This document shows, one piece after another, positions 7,917 to 18,500 of a stretch of DNA of 64,000 nucleotides (the stretch's first letter is position 1; every line of letters starts with the position of its first letter). This DNA is from Treponema bryantii. GTDB lineage: Bacteria; Spirochaetota; Spirochaetia; Treponematales; Treponemataceae. Location: assembly GCF_036492245.1 (NCBI RefSeq), contig NZ_AP025286.1:558001-622000 (forward strand). The letters run 5' to 3'. The notes below the pieces were generated by a model. That model worked only from the letters and a program-made list of their open reading frames with translations. It did no database searches and was not told where the DNA came from. The position numbers and the translations under genes were made by a program.

Positions 7917-9626
7917 ATGAAAAAAGGAAAGATTTTTTCTGCTCTTACCGTAATGGCTGTTTCTGCTGCGTTGCTTTGTAGCTGCGGTAATGAAAAGAAA
8001 GTTTCAAAAGCTGGTGATGATAATGCACCTATGACTTTTGAAATTTATGATGTTGCTGCTAACTATCAGGGTATGCAGTCTGGTTGGTTTGCTAAAGTTG
8101 TAAAGGACAAATTTAACATTGAATTGAACATTATTGCTCCACAGGTTGCAGGCGACAGCATCTATCAGCTTCGCGCAAGCTCTGGAAATCTTGGAGATAT
8201 CGTTCTTCTTGAAGCAACTCAGTTCAACGATTGTCTTGAAGCTGGACTTATTAAGGACATTACTGCTGAACTCAAGGCAAGTCCAAATCTCATGAAGTTC
8301 GAAGATCAGATTTCTACTTTCAATAAAGGACTTCCAGGAAACTCTGCAGGAAAGTTCTATGGTATTCCTACAGAAATGACAGATACATCTCCAACAACTG
8401 TAAGCCAGGAAAGAATTTATTCTCTTCCACAGCTCAAGTGGGATTTGTATAACAAGATTGGCGCTCCAGAAATTAATAATCTTGATGACCTTCTTAAGGC
8501 TTTTGTAGAAATCAGAAAAATTCACCCGACAAATGCTAATGGTGATCCAGCATATCCACTTTCACTCTGGCCAGACTGGGATGGTGGTGACGGTATGATT
8601 GGTATTGCTAACGTTGTTCAGCTTAATACCTGGTATGGTGAAAAGATTAAAGGATCTGCAATTCTTAAGGAAGATGGAAAGACTTTCTATCCACTTACAG
8701 AAAAGAGTGGAACATACTACAAGATGCTTAAGTTCCTTAACGATGCTTACAAACTCAAAGTAGTAGACCCTGATTCTGGTACACAGGACTGGAACTCAGT
8801 TTGTGCTAAGATCTCTAACGGTCAGGTAGACTTCATCTGGTACACATGGGAAATTGGTTTCTGGAATACAAATGAACGCTATAAGGATGGATCTGCATTC
8901 TGTTTCATTCCTGTAAAGGATCAGAAATACTATGCTGATTCAGACTCTTACTACGGAAGCGGACGTGTATTTGGTGTTGGTTCAAAAGTTGATCCTGCAA
9001 AGTATAAGAGAATTATGGAATTCCTTGACTGGTACGCTAGTCCAGAATCTTTGATTATTCAGCATGCAGGTCTTGAAGGTTTCAACTATAAAGTTGGCTC
9101 AGACGGAAAGTATATCCAGATGAACGACAATGCTTTGATGGATAACCTTCCTGTTCCAGCAGAATTCGGTGGCGGTGGATACAGCGACGGATTCAATGCA
9201 ATTAACCAGTGGATTGCTTCTTCTATGTGTACTAACCCTAAGACTGGTGAACTCTACAACAACCAGTACTGGAAGTCATACAAAGAAATGAATATGACTC
9301 AGATGAGAAAAGACTGGGAAAAGAAATACAATGCAGCAAATGCTACAGACTACATGGTTAAGAACAATGCACTTGTTGTAAGCCCAAGCGTAAGTGTAAG
9401 TTTGCCATCTGACTCAGCAGATATTTCTGTAATCCGCAACAGTGTAAATCACTCTGTTTGTGACGCTTCATGGCGTATGATTTTCGCTGCTGATGATAAG
9501 GCATTCGATAAGATGTGGGATGATATGGTATCAGAAGTAAAGGGCTTCGGATTTGATGAGCTCTATAAGTTTGATGTTGATAAACACACAATCGAAGTAA
9601 ATGCTAAATTAGCTGCTATGCGCTAA
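7917..9626 (+). CDS. Extracellular solute-binding lipoprotein, LplA-like
   Basis: A 569-residue substrate-binding lipoprotein with lipobox LLCSC; Cys22 or Cys24 region is the lipidation site. The large size, aromatic-rich mature part (Trp and Tyr clusters in the 215-300 region) and position behind two LplB/LplC permeases identify a family 1/LplA-type binding protein for a complex sugar or uronate oligosaccharide. AGGAGG lies nine bases before ATG. A bidirectional terminator follows after 14 bp. The sugar cannot be told from sequence. Confidence 0.85.
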   Translation: MKKGKIFSALTVMAVSAALLCSCGNEKKVSKAGDDNAPMTFEIYDVAANYQGMQSGWFAKVVKDKFNIELNIIAPQVAGDSIYQLRASSGNLGDIVLLEATQFNDCLEAGLIKDITAELKASPNLMKFEDQISTFNKGLPGNSAGKFYGIPTEMTDTSPTTVSQERIYSLPQLKWDLYNKIGAPEINNLDDLLKAFVEIRKIHPTNANGDPAYPLSLWPDWDGGDGMIGIANVVQLNTWYGEKIKGSAILKEDGKTFYPLTEKSGTYYKMLKFLNDAYKLKVVDPDSGTQDWNSVCAKISNGQVDFIWYTWEIGFWNTNERYKDGSAFCFIPVKDQKYYADSDSYYGSGRVFGVGSKVDPAKYKRIMEFLDWYASPESLIIQHAGLEGFNYKVGSDGKYIQMNDNALMDNLPVPAEFGGGGYSDGFNAINQWIASSMCTNPKTGELYNNQYWKSYKEMNMTQMRKDWEKKYNAANATDYMVKNNALVVSPSVSVSLPSDSADISVIRNSVNHSVCDASWRMIFAADDKAFDKMWDDMVSEVKGFGFDELYKFDVDKHTIEVNAKLAAMR

Positions 9627-9640
9627 TTGTTATAGGCAAT

Positions 9641-9675
9641 AAAAAAGGCCGTCGGTAACGACGGTCTTTTTTTTT
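9641..9675. terminator. Bidirectional rho-independent terminator
   Basis: An 8-bp stem (9647-9654 with 9659-9666, loop GTAA) is flanked by six A on the left and nine T on the right. It serves the transporter operon on the plus strand and the sigma-factor gene on the minus strand. Confidence 0.9.
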
Positions 9676-9689
9676 GATTTCATTTATTT

Positions 9690-10529
9690 TTAAGCAACGT
9701 AAGCTTCAAGGCGACGTGCTCTTGTAGGATGCTGCAGTCTTACAATTGCATGCTTTTCAATCTGGCGGATGCGCTCTTTTGTGAGAGAGCATTCTTCTCC
9801 AACTTCCTTAAGCGACATAGGTTTTGCTCCGTTGAGGCCGTAACGCATACGGATAACACGAGCTTCGTTTGGACGAAGTGTATTGATTACACCGTCAATT
9901 TCTTCATGCATAGACTTTTCAATAGCCTTTTCTTCTGGACGATCGTAAGCGTTATCTTCGAAGAAGTCTCCAACCTTAGAATGTCCGTTATCTGAATCAT
10001 TAACTTCTGCATCAAGGCTGATCATTTCGCGGCTGATGTTAATCATATCGCGAACGTGTGAAGCATCCATGTTGAGCATAGCTCCAATCTCTTCATATTC
10101 CTGCTGTTCTGTTTTCTTTGTTCCAACAACTTTGCGTGCATGTTCAATCTGAACGAGCTCATTAGCACGGTTGAGTGGAAGGCGGATAGCCCGGCTCTTT
10201 TCGCAGATTGCTTTAAGAATGCTCTGACGAATCCACCATACAGCATATGAAATGAAGTGATAGCCCTTTGAAGCATCGAATTTATCTACAGCAGTAAGGA
10301 GACCAAGGTTTCCTTCGCTGATTAAGTCTGAAAGATCGAGCCCATGATTCTGGTATTTCTTTGCAACATTAACTACAAAGCGGAGATTCGAATTTACAAG
10401 TTTGTTTTTAGCAGCTTTATCGCCAGCCTGAGCTTTCTGAGCAAGCTCAACTTCTTCTTCGTGTGAAATCATAGGAATCTTGTTGATTTCTTTAAGGTAC
10501 ATAGCAAGAATGTTTTCATCGCGTGTCAT
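9690..10529 (-). CDS. Sigma-70 family factor (group 2-like, no region 1.1)
   Basis: 279 residues, about half the length of a spirochaete primary RpoD. Region 1.2 is at the N-terminus (DENILAMYLKEINKIPMIS), region 2 spans roughly 50-120 (NLRFVVNVAKKYQ, DLISEGNLGLLTAVDKF, FISYAVWWIRQSIL), region 3 follows, and region 4 ends the protein (SLKEVGEECSLTKERIRQIE, then LQHPTR). Lack of region 1.1 and of the non-conserved insert suggests an alternative factor of the RpoS/group 2 kind rather than the housekeeping one. ATG at 10529 has GGAG upstream. Four iterated 13-bp motifs in the gap upstream suggest its expression is controlled by a dedicated regulator. Confidence 0.85.
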   Translation of the reverse strand: MTRDENILAMYLKEINKIPMISHEEEVELAQKAQAGDKAAKNKLVNSNLRFVVNVAKKYQNHGLDLSDLISEGNLGLLTAVDKFDASKGYHFISYAVWWIRQSILKAICEKSRAIRLPLNRANELVQIEHARKVVGTKKTEQQEYEEIGAMLNMDASHVRDMINISREMISLDAEVNDSDNGHSKVGDFFEDNAYDRPEEKAIEKSMHEEIDGVINTLRPNEARVIRMRYGLNGAKPMSLKEVGEECSLTKERIRQIEKHAIVRLQHPTRARRLEAYVA

Positions 10530-10638
10530 GGCATAATCTCCTTTTATACTTATGATATAGCAAGTAATGTGCCAAGTAAAAACGACAAGTAAAAAATATC
10601 AAAAAACTAAAAAAATAATAAAAAAAAAGCGGAATTTT

Positions 10639-10755
10639 GTCATTTTTACACCTGTTTAAGGGGTTAAAAAGACACAGTGAACAGGTTGTACCGGAATTTA
10701 GTGTCATTTTGATACAGTGATGTTAGAGAGGGGCGTTTACGGGTTATTTTGACAC
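10639..10755. promoter_or_regulatory. Four iterated 13-bp operator-like motifs upstream of the sigma factor
   Basis: Copies at 10639-10651 GTCATTTTTACAC, 10663-10675 GTTAAAAAGACAC, 10703-10715 GTCATTTTGATAC and 10743-10755 GTTATTTTGACAC fit GTYAWWWWKAYAC. The third, with its flanking GT, is almost a palindrome of the type GTGTCA-N3-TGACAC. Start spacings are 24, 40 and 40 bp. The array occupies the 244-bp gap before the sigma-factor gene, between it and the upstream GGDEF gene. The regulator is unknown. Confidence 0.55.
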
Positions 10756-10773
10756 ATAAAGGCAAAAAACAGA

Positions 10774-12672
10774 TTATTTGCTTTCAGAATTGTGAGCTTC
10801 CTGCTTCCTGATATACATCAGGTTATCTGCCTGGTTAATATAATCAATAATAGTATTGGAAGATTCTGGATCTGTAATGATATAACCACAGCTTGCAGTA
10901 AGTGGATATGAAAGCTGCATGGAAGAAACCTGTTTTGTAAGATTATCAGTCAGTTTCTTTATGTATTTCTGGACCACCTTTTCATCATTGCAAACACCAA
11001 GGGCAATGAACTCATCTCCACCATAACGGATACCAATCCAGTTTTTAGGCATTTCTGTCAGCAATGCAGAGGAAACTGTTCTTATGGCAAGATCTCCCTG
11101 AAGATGGCCAAAGTTATCATTGATATATTTCATTCTATTGATATCAACAAATACAACTGCACACTTCTGTTTACGCGCATTTGCTTTTTCCAGAAGAGGA
11201 ATACCATTCTGTTCCATACCAAATCGGTTATTAAGTCCTGTAAGCTGGTCTGTGTTTGAAATATTGAGTAAAGTTTTGTTCATTTCATCCAGTTTACAGT
11301 TCTTTCGATACTGCTCAAGGTTTCCATTTATCTGGATCATATAATGATTCAGAGTTGTATCAATCAGAAAATCAACAGCGTCTTTAACAACAATATATCC
11401 GAAAATGTAATCATCATAATGAAGTGGAGTAAAGGTATAAACAGAAGGCTTAGCCTTGTCATCAAAGTCTGGAATCAGGTCTTGCCGCGGAAAATGTTCT
11501 TTACTAAAAATCTTTTTTCCTTTTATGCCGACAAGACAATCCATATAATCAGAAAATTGTTTAGTACCTTTAAAAGAAGCATCTATAAAGCTGTTTTTTG
11601 CTTCGGAATCAAGAATGAAGTAAAAATCCTTATCTGCAAAAGTTCTATTGTATTTATAGTAATTCATAAGGGATTTTTTGAAGTCTGGATAGTTTGAACA
11701 ATTGAAAATGGAATTTATCATATCAGTTTCCTGACTCTGGAATATGATGTTTTCCATTTCTTTCATATATGCATTTATACAGAAATCTTTACGGTATGAA
11801 TCACCCTCACTTTCAGACATACAACCACAGCTTTCATTTTTTACAAAGGAAGATGAAACCACAACTTTCTCAGGTTTTGCGGTTCCCTCAATTTTTTCTA
11901 TAAGCTGCCAGGCTGCAATGTATCCGATTTTTTCGAAATCCTGATAAACTGTAGTGATGGAAGGATAAAATGTTGAGGCAAAAGAGATTTTATCAAAGCC
12001 GGTTACAATAAAATCCTTAGGTACTGAAAATCCATGGTCTCTCAAACCAATACAGACTGCAATGGCAATATTGTCATTTGCACAGATAAAAGCATCCGGT
12101 GGATTTTCCCGCTTAGTTAACTCCATCGCATATTTAATACTTGTAATATATTCCCAGTTTGTATAGCGGATATTTTCGTCTTTAAGTTCAATTCCATTTG
12201 TTGATAAGGCTTTTCTTGTTGCATCTAGACGTTCATTTGAATCTGGATGTTCTTTTGTTCCTGCAAAAAAGGCTGGATTTTTTATATGATGTTCCTTAAC
12301 AAGATGGTCAACCATTTCGAACATGCCTTTGTAGTTATCAATTCCAACATAACTGAGGCCATCTAACGGGACTCCAATACTGACAGACGGTACATCATTT
12401 GCTACCAGAAGCTTTGATATATTATCTGGATTATTTCCGGTGTTAAGCATATTTGAAAAAACTATGGCACCGTCAAAGTTCTTGTAATCTGAAAGATAAA
12501 AAATGGAATCTTCGCCCTTTTGTCGGGATTCCGGGTGGCTGAACGCTGCAAAACTTAAAAATAGAAAGATATCAATGTTTTGTTTATCAGTTACTTCCTG
12601 AATTCCTTTAAGAGCCTGTGCGATTCCAAGATTGTTCCAGCCGTTGGCGAAAACTGCAATTCTCCGTTTCAT
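10774..12672 (-). CDS. LacI-type ligand-binding domain fused to diguanylate cyclase (GGDEF)
   Basis: 632 residues. Residues 1-280 match the periplasmic-binding-like domain of LacI/GalR regulators (FANGWNNLGIAQALKGI, DAFICANDNIAIAV, VTGFD), but the N-terminal helix-turn-helix is absent and there is no signal peptide, so the sensor is cytoplasmic. A C-x-C motif (SCGC) ends this domain. A middle region of about 170 residues leads to a GGDEF domain with intact GGDEF at 551-555, so it should make c-di-GMP from GTP in response to a bound small molecule, probably a sugar. A -10 box TATAAT lies 7 bases before ATG with no ribosome binding site. Confidence 0.8.
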   Translation of the reverse strand: MKRRIAVFANGWNNLGIAQALKGIQEVTDKQNIDIFLFLSFAAFSHPESRQKGEDSIFYLSDYKNFDGAIVFSNMLNTGNNPDNISKLLVANDVPSVSIGVPLDGLSYVGIDNYKGMFEMVDHLVKEHHIKNPAFFAGTKEHPDSNERLDATRKALSTNGIELKDENIRYTNWEYITSIKYAMELTKRENPPDAFICANDNIAIAVCIGLRDHGFSVPKDFIVTGFDKISFASTFYPSITTVYQDFEKIGYIAAWQLIEKIEGTAKPEKVVVSSSFVKNESCGCMSESEGDSYRKDFCINAYMKEMENIIFQSQETDMINSIFNCSNYPDFKKSLMNYYKYNRTFADKDFYFILDSEAKNSFIDASFKGTKQFSDYMDCLVGIKGKKIFSKEHFPRQDLIPDFDDKAKPSVYTFTPLHYDDYIFGYIVVKDAVDFLIDTTLNHYMIQINGNLEQYRKNCKLDEMNKTLLNISNTDQLTGLNNRFGMEQNGIPLLEKANARKQKCAVVFVDINRMKYINDNFGHLQGDLAIRTVSSALLTEMPKNWIGIRYGGDEFIALGVCNDEKVVQKYIKKLTDNLTKQVSSMQLSYPLTASCGYIITDPESSNTIIDYINQADNLMYIRKQEAHNSESK

Positions 12673-12679
12673 ATCTATA

Positions 12680-12685
12680 ATTATA
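12680..12685 (-). promoter_or_regulatory. -10 box, predicted leaderless transcript of the LacI-GGDEF gene
   Basis: TATAAT on the minus strand is separated by 7 bases from ATG at 12672. No Shine-Dalgarno sequence is visible and the -35 region (TTTAAT) is weak. Confidence 0.5.
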
Positions 12686-12715
12686 TTACAGAAAATTCAA
12701 TAATTAAATAAAAAA

Positions 12716-14878
12716 TTATTTTTCCGAGATAAAAGAAAGTGCATCTGTTCGGGCATCCTGCATAATGCCCATGTCGCGGGAAAGATCTGCTATTCGGAAA
12801 CCGAGTTCTCCTGCCTGAACTGTGCCGTTGAGTTCTCCAGGACCTCGGGTTTTAAGATCCTGCTCTGCGATGAAAAATCCATCTGTGCTCTGGCGGAGGG
12901 CTTTCATTCGTTCAATGCCGGTTTCTGTAATGTCTTTGCTGTAAATAAGGAAGCAGTAAGACTGAGCGGTGCCGCGGCCAACTCGTCCTCGCAGCTGATG
13001 AAGCTGTGCCATACCAAAACGATCTGCCTGTTCAATTACCATACAGGTTGCATTCGGGACATCGACACCTACTTCGATTACTGTAGTTGCGGCGAGTATT
13101 TGAATTGCACCGTCACGGAAGGCATTTAGAATCTGAACCTGTTCTTCTTCGTCGACCTTACTGTGCACAAGAGCACATTTATATTGAGGATAGATGTGGT
13201 CACGCAGGTGGGTAAAGGCCCGCTCTGCCGATTTTATGTTTTCATCGCTGTCGATTGCCGGATAAACAAAATATGCCTGATGTCCCTGAGCGAGTTCCTT
13301 ACGTACGGCTTCGTAAGCATTGATTTCGTTTCCTTCTTTTACAAGATAGGTTGTGACTGGTTTTCGTCCGGCTGGCATTGTATGAATAGATGAAATATCG
13401 AGATCTCCAAACACTGTGAGGGCAAGACTTTGTGGAATTGGAGTTGCGCTCATCATAAGTAGATTCGGTTCGAATGTCATGCCGCGGTTAGTTACTCTAC
13501 CTTTTTCTAGAATTGCCTGGCGCTGTAAAACTCCGAAGCGATGCTGTTCATCAATTACAGCGAGCTTCATATCCTTGTACTCAACATTTGATGAAAAAAG
13601 TGCGTGTGTACCAACGACAATATCAATATCGCCTTCTTTAAGGGCTTTGAGCAGCGGGGTACGGCCTTTCGCACGGAGATTTCCGGTAAGGAAGGCTGTT
13701 CTTACTCCAAGTGGTGCCAGAAGTTTTGCAGTAGTTTCAGCATGCTGACGGGCAAGGATTTCTGTTGGAGCCATAAAAGCACACTGACCCTTCCAGCTGA
13801 TTATTCTCAGACAAAGGAAAAGTGATACAAGCGTTTTTCCAGAGCCTACATCTCCCTGAAGCAGACGGGCCATAGTAAAGCTTGGAGTTGTTGGCGGTGG
13901 AAGGTCACGGTCTAATTGATTGAGAATTCGTTCCCGTTCGGTGTAGGCGCGGTCAATTTCGGCATCCATCTCGTAAATTACGCTGCGCTGGTCGTCTGTG
14001 AGCGGGAATGGCAGGGAGTTGAAGAAATCGAGCTGCAGCGGGGAAAGGCTGTCAGTGAAGGTTTTGAGGTCGACAACTTTTTGATCGGACTCTCTTTGCG
14101 GAGCTGAAGAGACGAGAACTCCCGAAGCGCCTTTTCTCTCAAAGACTCGTTTTGCAATCACAGACTGGAATTGAAAAAGTTCTTCAAAGGCAAGTGTCTG
14201 GCGCGCGGCCGCCGCCTGGGATATTTCGGTGGGGCGGTGAATAAGGCGGATTGCATCCTGTTTTGAAAGTAATCCGCGTTTTTGTATAATTTCGGCCGGT
14301 ATCTCGTCTTCAATACCAAACGCATATTGTGACAGTGCCTGTGTTATGGCTTTTGAAATAGCTTTTTGAGTAAGTCCTTCTGTAAGAGGATAGATAGGAA
14401 TTACACCGCTTTCTTTTGGGGAAATGGATGTGAGGTCGAGCGTTTTACCGGGCTCTGATTCCGTATATTCTGTGTGCTTGATTGCTTCAAATGCAGTGCT
14501 CTGTAAAGCACCGTATTTTACAAAAAACTGCCCGGTCACAGTGATTATAGTTCCCGGGACAAGAGATTTTTCTAAAAAGGCACGGTTGAAGCAGATAAGT
14601 TCTGCAGTTCCTGTACCGTCTGTAACAATAAGCTTGAGTGTTTTCATTCGCCCATAGCCGAACCATTCCTGGCGGACTACCTGAGCAACTGTATGCACTT
14701 TTCCGTTCTGTCCGCGCTCACCAAACGTTACTTTACGTGTCCTATCCTCGTAGTCACGCGGATAATACTGGAGCAGATCGCCTACTGTGAAGATATTAAC
14801 TTTAGCCAGCGTTTTAGTAAGCTGAGGCCCGATTCCAGAAATTGATGAAACCGGGGTTTTTATATCAGAAATCTTCAA
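12716..14878 (-). CDS. recG: ATP-dependent DNA helicase RecG
   Basis: 720 residues, normal for RecG, which reverses stalled forks and branches DNA recombination intermediates. An N-terminal wedge/OB domain (helix-hairpin-like SISGIGPQLTKTL at the start) is followed by SF2 helicase motifs: Walker A GDVGSGKT, motif II DEQH (DEQHRFG), motif III SATPIPQSL, and motifs V-VI with QADRFGMAQLHQLRGRVGRG. The start is TTG at 14878 with GGGAG upstream. It lies 38 bp downstream of the YggT-like gene, in a minus-strand run with dnaE, and so is probably co-transcribed with it. Confidence 0.95.
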   Translation of the reverse strand: MKISDIKTPVSSISGIGPQLTKTLAKVNIFTVGDLLQYYPRDYEDRTRKVTFGERGQNGKVHTVAQVVRQEWFGYGRMKTLKLIVTDGTGTAELICFNRAFLEKSLVPGTIITVTGQFFVKYGALQSTAFEAIKHTEYTESEPGKTLDLTSISPKESGVIPIYPLTEGLTQKAISKAITQALSQYAFGIEDEIPAEIIQKRGLLSKQDAIRLIHRPTEISQAAAARQTLAFEELFQFQSVIAKRVFERKGASGVLVSSAPQRESDQKVVDLKTFTDSLSPLQLDFFNSLPFPLTDDQRSVIYEMDAEIDRAYTERERILNQLDRDLPPPTTPSFTMARLLQGDVGSGKTLVSLFLCLRIISWKGQCAFMAPTEILARQHAETTAKLLAPLGVRTAFLTGNLRAKGRTPLLKALKEGDIDIVVGTHALFSSNVEYKDMKLAVIDEQHRFGVLQRQAILEKGRVTNRGMTFEPNLLMMSATPIPQSLALTVFGDLDISSIHTMPAGRKPVTTYLVKEGNEINAYEAVRKELAQGHQAYFVYPAIDSDENIKSAERAFTHLRDHIYPQYKCALVHSKVDEEEQVQILNAFRDGAIQILAATTVIEVGVDVPNATCMVIEQADRFGMAQLHQLRGRVGRGTAQSYCFLIYSKDITETGIERMKALRQSTDGFFIAEQDLKTRGPGELNGTVQAGELGFRIADLSRDMGIMQDARTDALSFISEK

Positions 14879-14916
14879 GGCGTGCTCCCACAGTAAATCA
14901 AAAAAACTTCAGAAAA

Positions 14917-15519
14917 TTAGAAAGGCATTCTATAACAGAGGTTCACAAGAATCAGAATAAGGAAATGTCCAACGCCAAGAGTTACCAGAAGGATAATCCA
15001 TGACAATAAAAGTGAAGTCTGGTAGCTCATATTCTTTTTTGAAAATGTTCCGGCGATTTTGTATGACATCTTATTCAAAATCATATCAACCTGATTCCAG
15101 CCAGAGTCATAAGAGGTTCTTCCCTTATTGATAAGAAGAACTATCCAGCGAATAAGAATCAAAAGTGTAAAAATTCCTATGATTGAAGAAGCGATTCCCC
15201 ATAGAGAGCTCAAAATTGTTCCAAGAATTCCACCAAAGAAGATTCTTCCAGTACGCTGAATTCCAGCAAGAATTGCAGAAGCAAGAGAAAGAATTCCAAT
15301 AGATACAATAGGAGAAAAATCAATGCTTCCTATTCTCAGAAATCCCAATTTTCTGAAAAGCCCCATATAAGGTTCACAGATTGCAGTCATTACATGTCCG
15401 AATTTTGTAAACCTTGCACCTGGGAACCAGGACATCAGAATATATACAAAACATAAAAGTGTATAAATAGAAAGAACTCCGGCTAAAATAGTTAAAATTG
15501 TTTGAATCACTCTGTCCAA
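14917..15519 (-). CDS. YggT-family membrane protein
   Basis: 200 residues with several hydrophobic helices. The N-terminal half carries the YggT signature: a helix, then SWFPGARF, ICEPYMGLFRKLGF and IDFSPIVSIGIL. YggT proteins are small integral membrane proteins tied to cell division, osmotic tolerance or chromosome partition; the exact role here is unknown. The C-terminal half repeats a similar pattern with IRWIVLLI, suggesting a tandem form. The start overlaps the end of dnaE by 13 bp, so the two are translationally linked. Confidence 0.75.
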   Translation of the reverse strand: MDRVIQTILTILAGVLSIYTLLCFVYILMSWFPGARFTKFGHVMTAICEPYMGLFRKLGFLRIGSIDFSPIVSIGILSLASAILAGIQRTGRIFFGGILGTILSSLWGIASSIIGIFTLLILIRWIVLLINKGRTSYDSGWNQVDMILNKMSYKIAGTFSKKNMSYQTSLLLSWIILLVTLGVGHFLILILVNLCYRMPF

Positions 15520-18500
15520 ACCTCCCGTACGAAATTGATTTCCTTCAGTGCCTTAATTGTTGTGTCATCAGCGCTTACGGAAATCTGGTCATTTGCCTTT
15601 ACGACATAAGGATTATTTCCCGTGTCTATATGAAAATATACTGAGCATTTACCCATTTTATCAAATAAAAAATCACGTAATTGCGAAATTGCTGATTCAG
15701 AAGTGAAATTTGAGTCTATTTTGATATGTACGGACTGTGCAGAATGCTCTTCCATCTTTTCAACGTCTTCAATTGCATCTACGATAAGAGACGGTGTATC
15801 GCGGCTGCCATCAACTTTTCCACGGAAGGCATAAACACTGCCATCTTCAATCTGACCGCGCATTGTCTCCCATGTTTTTGGGAAGAAGGTTAAATCAATC
15901 TGGCCGTCCATATCATTCAGTTTAGCAAAGGCCATCTGAGCACCTTTTTTGGTAGTAATCTGATGGATTCCTGTAAGCATGCCAAGTGCAACATATGATT
16001 TTCCGGCATCACGCATCTGCCATGCTCTTGCACCGCTTGCTTCAAGGGCTGCTTTTTCTGCCTTGCTTTCTTCTGCAATTCTGTTGATGTTGCTTGCCCT
16101 TACGGTAACGGCTCTGTCAATTGCCTTGCGGTAGCTGTCCAAAGGATGTCCGCTTACATAACAACCGATACATTCTTTTTCCATATTAAGAAGTTCCATA
16201 TTTGGAATATCTGCAATCTTCTTAAACTGGAAATCTGCAAAGTTTTTTTCTTCTTCTTCAAGTTCACCAAATAAATCGCCCTGGCCTTTTCTCTGATCTT
16301 CAAGATAAGATGAAACATAATCAAGAACGGCATCCATATTTGCAAGAAGTGTAGGGCGGTTTAATACGGTTCCATCTTTTTCTTTCAGATGGTCAAAAGC
16401 TCCGGTTTTTATGAGAACTTCTATTGCCTTTTTATTTACAAGAGTTTTTTCGCGTCCGTCTTCATCCTTTTCAACAAGACCACATACACGCATAATAAAG
16501 TCCATAAAGCTCTTGTATGGACCGTTTGTTTCGCGTTCCTTTATGATTGCAGCAGCGGCTCCTTCTCCCATTCCTTTGATTCCTTTAAGACCAAAGACAA
16601 TGCGGCCGTCTACAACGTCAAAGATAATATCAGAGCGGTTTACGTCCGGAGCATCTACTGCAACGCCCATCTTGCGCGCTTCTTCAATGTAGAACGGAAG
16701 ACCATCTGTAGAAGTGATTTCGTTTGTAAGGTTCGCTGCCATGAACTCGGCAGGGTAATGCGCTTTGAGCCAGCCTGTGCGGTAAGCAAGAACCGAGTAA
16801 GCGGCAGCGTGAGACTTGTTAAATCCGTAGCCCGCAAACGGAATCATGATTTCAAAGATGTCGCCGGCGTGTTCTTCTGTGTGTCCGTTTTTAACGGCAC
16901 CGGCAATAAACTCTTCCTTCTTTTTCATAAGAACGTCGAGTTTCTTTTTACCCATTGCACGACGGAGCATATCGGCACCACCAAGAGAGAAGCCAGAAAT
17001 AATCTGGGCTACCTTCATAACCTGTTCCTGGTAAACCATAATACCGTAGGTTTCTTTCAAAAGGTCTTCGAGGGCTGGGTCTGGGTATTCAATCTTTTCC
17101 GGGTGCCATTTTCCTTCAATATATTTAGGAATATAAGCCAATGGACCCGGTCGGAAAAGCGCATTCAACGCTACAAGCTCTTCAATACAGCGCGGTTTAC
17201 ATTCACGCAAGATTTTCTGCATACCAGGAGATTCAAACTGGAATACTGCAACCGAGTCTCCGCGGTCAAAAAGGTCAAAGGTCTGTTCGTCGGTTTCACT
17301 TACGTTGGCGGTAATGAATTCCGGAGTTCCTTCCGGACGGTGTTTATTTATGATTGCTTCCGCATAGCGGATAAGCGAGAGGGTTTTGAGTCCAAGGTAG
17401 TCGAACTTTACGAGACCACAAGGCTCAATAATATCCATTGTATACTGAACACCAACTTCACCTGTTTTAGGATCCTTAAATACAGGAGCCCAGTCTGGAA
17501 GCGGAGTAAGACCAATTACCATTCCCGAAGCGTGAAGACCAGTGTTTCGCTTTACACCTTCAAGACGGAATGCAAGATCAAAAAGTTCCTGATAGCGTGG
17601 ATCATCTTTGTATTTTATCAGCTGACCGCCATCTGGCATTTTTTCTGTAGGCTCACTGAATGCATCCTTGAGTTTTGCTTTAGGATTATCAGGAATACAT
17701 TTTTTGAGTTCGTTTACTTCTGACAGTGGAATATTCAAAATACGGCCAACATCGGCAATACAGTTCTTTGGCTTTAGAGTACCAAAGGTAACGATGTGTC
17801 CAACGTTGGCGTCACCGTAAAGGTCGCGGGTATGCTGAATGATGTCCTGGCGATAGTCGAAGTCCATGTCGACGTCGAAATCCGGCATGGATACACGTTC
17901 TGGGTTTAAGAATCGCTCAAAGATCAATCCGTATCTGAACGGGTCGATATCGGTAATTGTCATGGCGTAGGCTACTAACGAACCCGCACCGGAACCTCGT
18001 CCCGGACCAATCGGAATATATGGTTTTGGACGTTTATTTACATTGTCATAAGTTGATTTGGACCAGTTGATGAATTCCCAAACGATAAGGAAGTAGCCGG
18101 AGAATCCCATTGTAAAGATGGTGTTCATTTCGTAGTCGGCACGTTCGCGGATTTCGGGAGTAATTTCCTTGTAGCGTTTTTTCAAACCTTCTTCTACAAG
18201 ATATTTTACATAGTCGTTCTGGTCGCTCTGATAGTCGTCGCCGTGAGTACGGAACTCTTCAGGAAGTTCGAAGCGTGGAAGACATTCCTTAAGCTCTGGA
18301 GTTGAGTACTGCTTGATTGTAAGATTACACATGTTGGCAATCTTAATTGTATTGTCATAGGCTTCTGGACACTGAGGGAACAAAGCACGCATTTCGGCTT
18401 CTGTCTTGAAGTACCAGTTATCAAGATCCATGTCGCCGCCCATCTTTGCATGCTTTTCATGGAGCTGATTTTTGAATCCAATACAGCGTAAAGCATCCTG

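Noticed and set aside
16389-17723. 444-codon reading frame on the plus strand opposite dnaE
   Set aside because: It lies wholly antisense to the strongly conserved polymerase core, is rich in F, C and R in the manner of shadow frames, and has no ribosome binding site.
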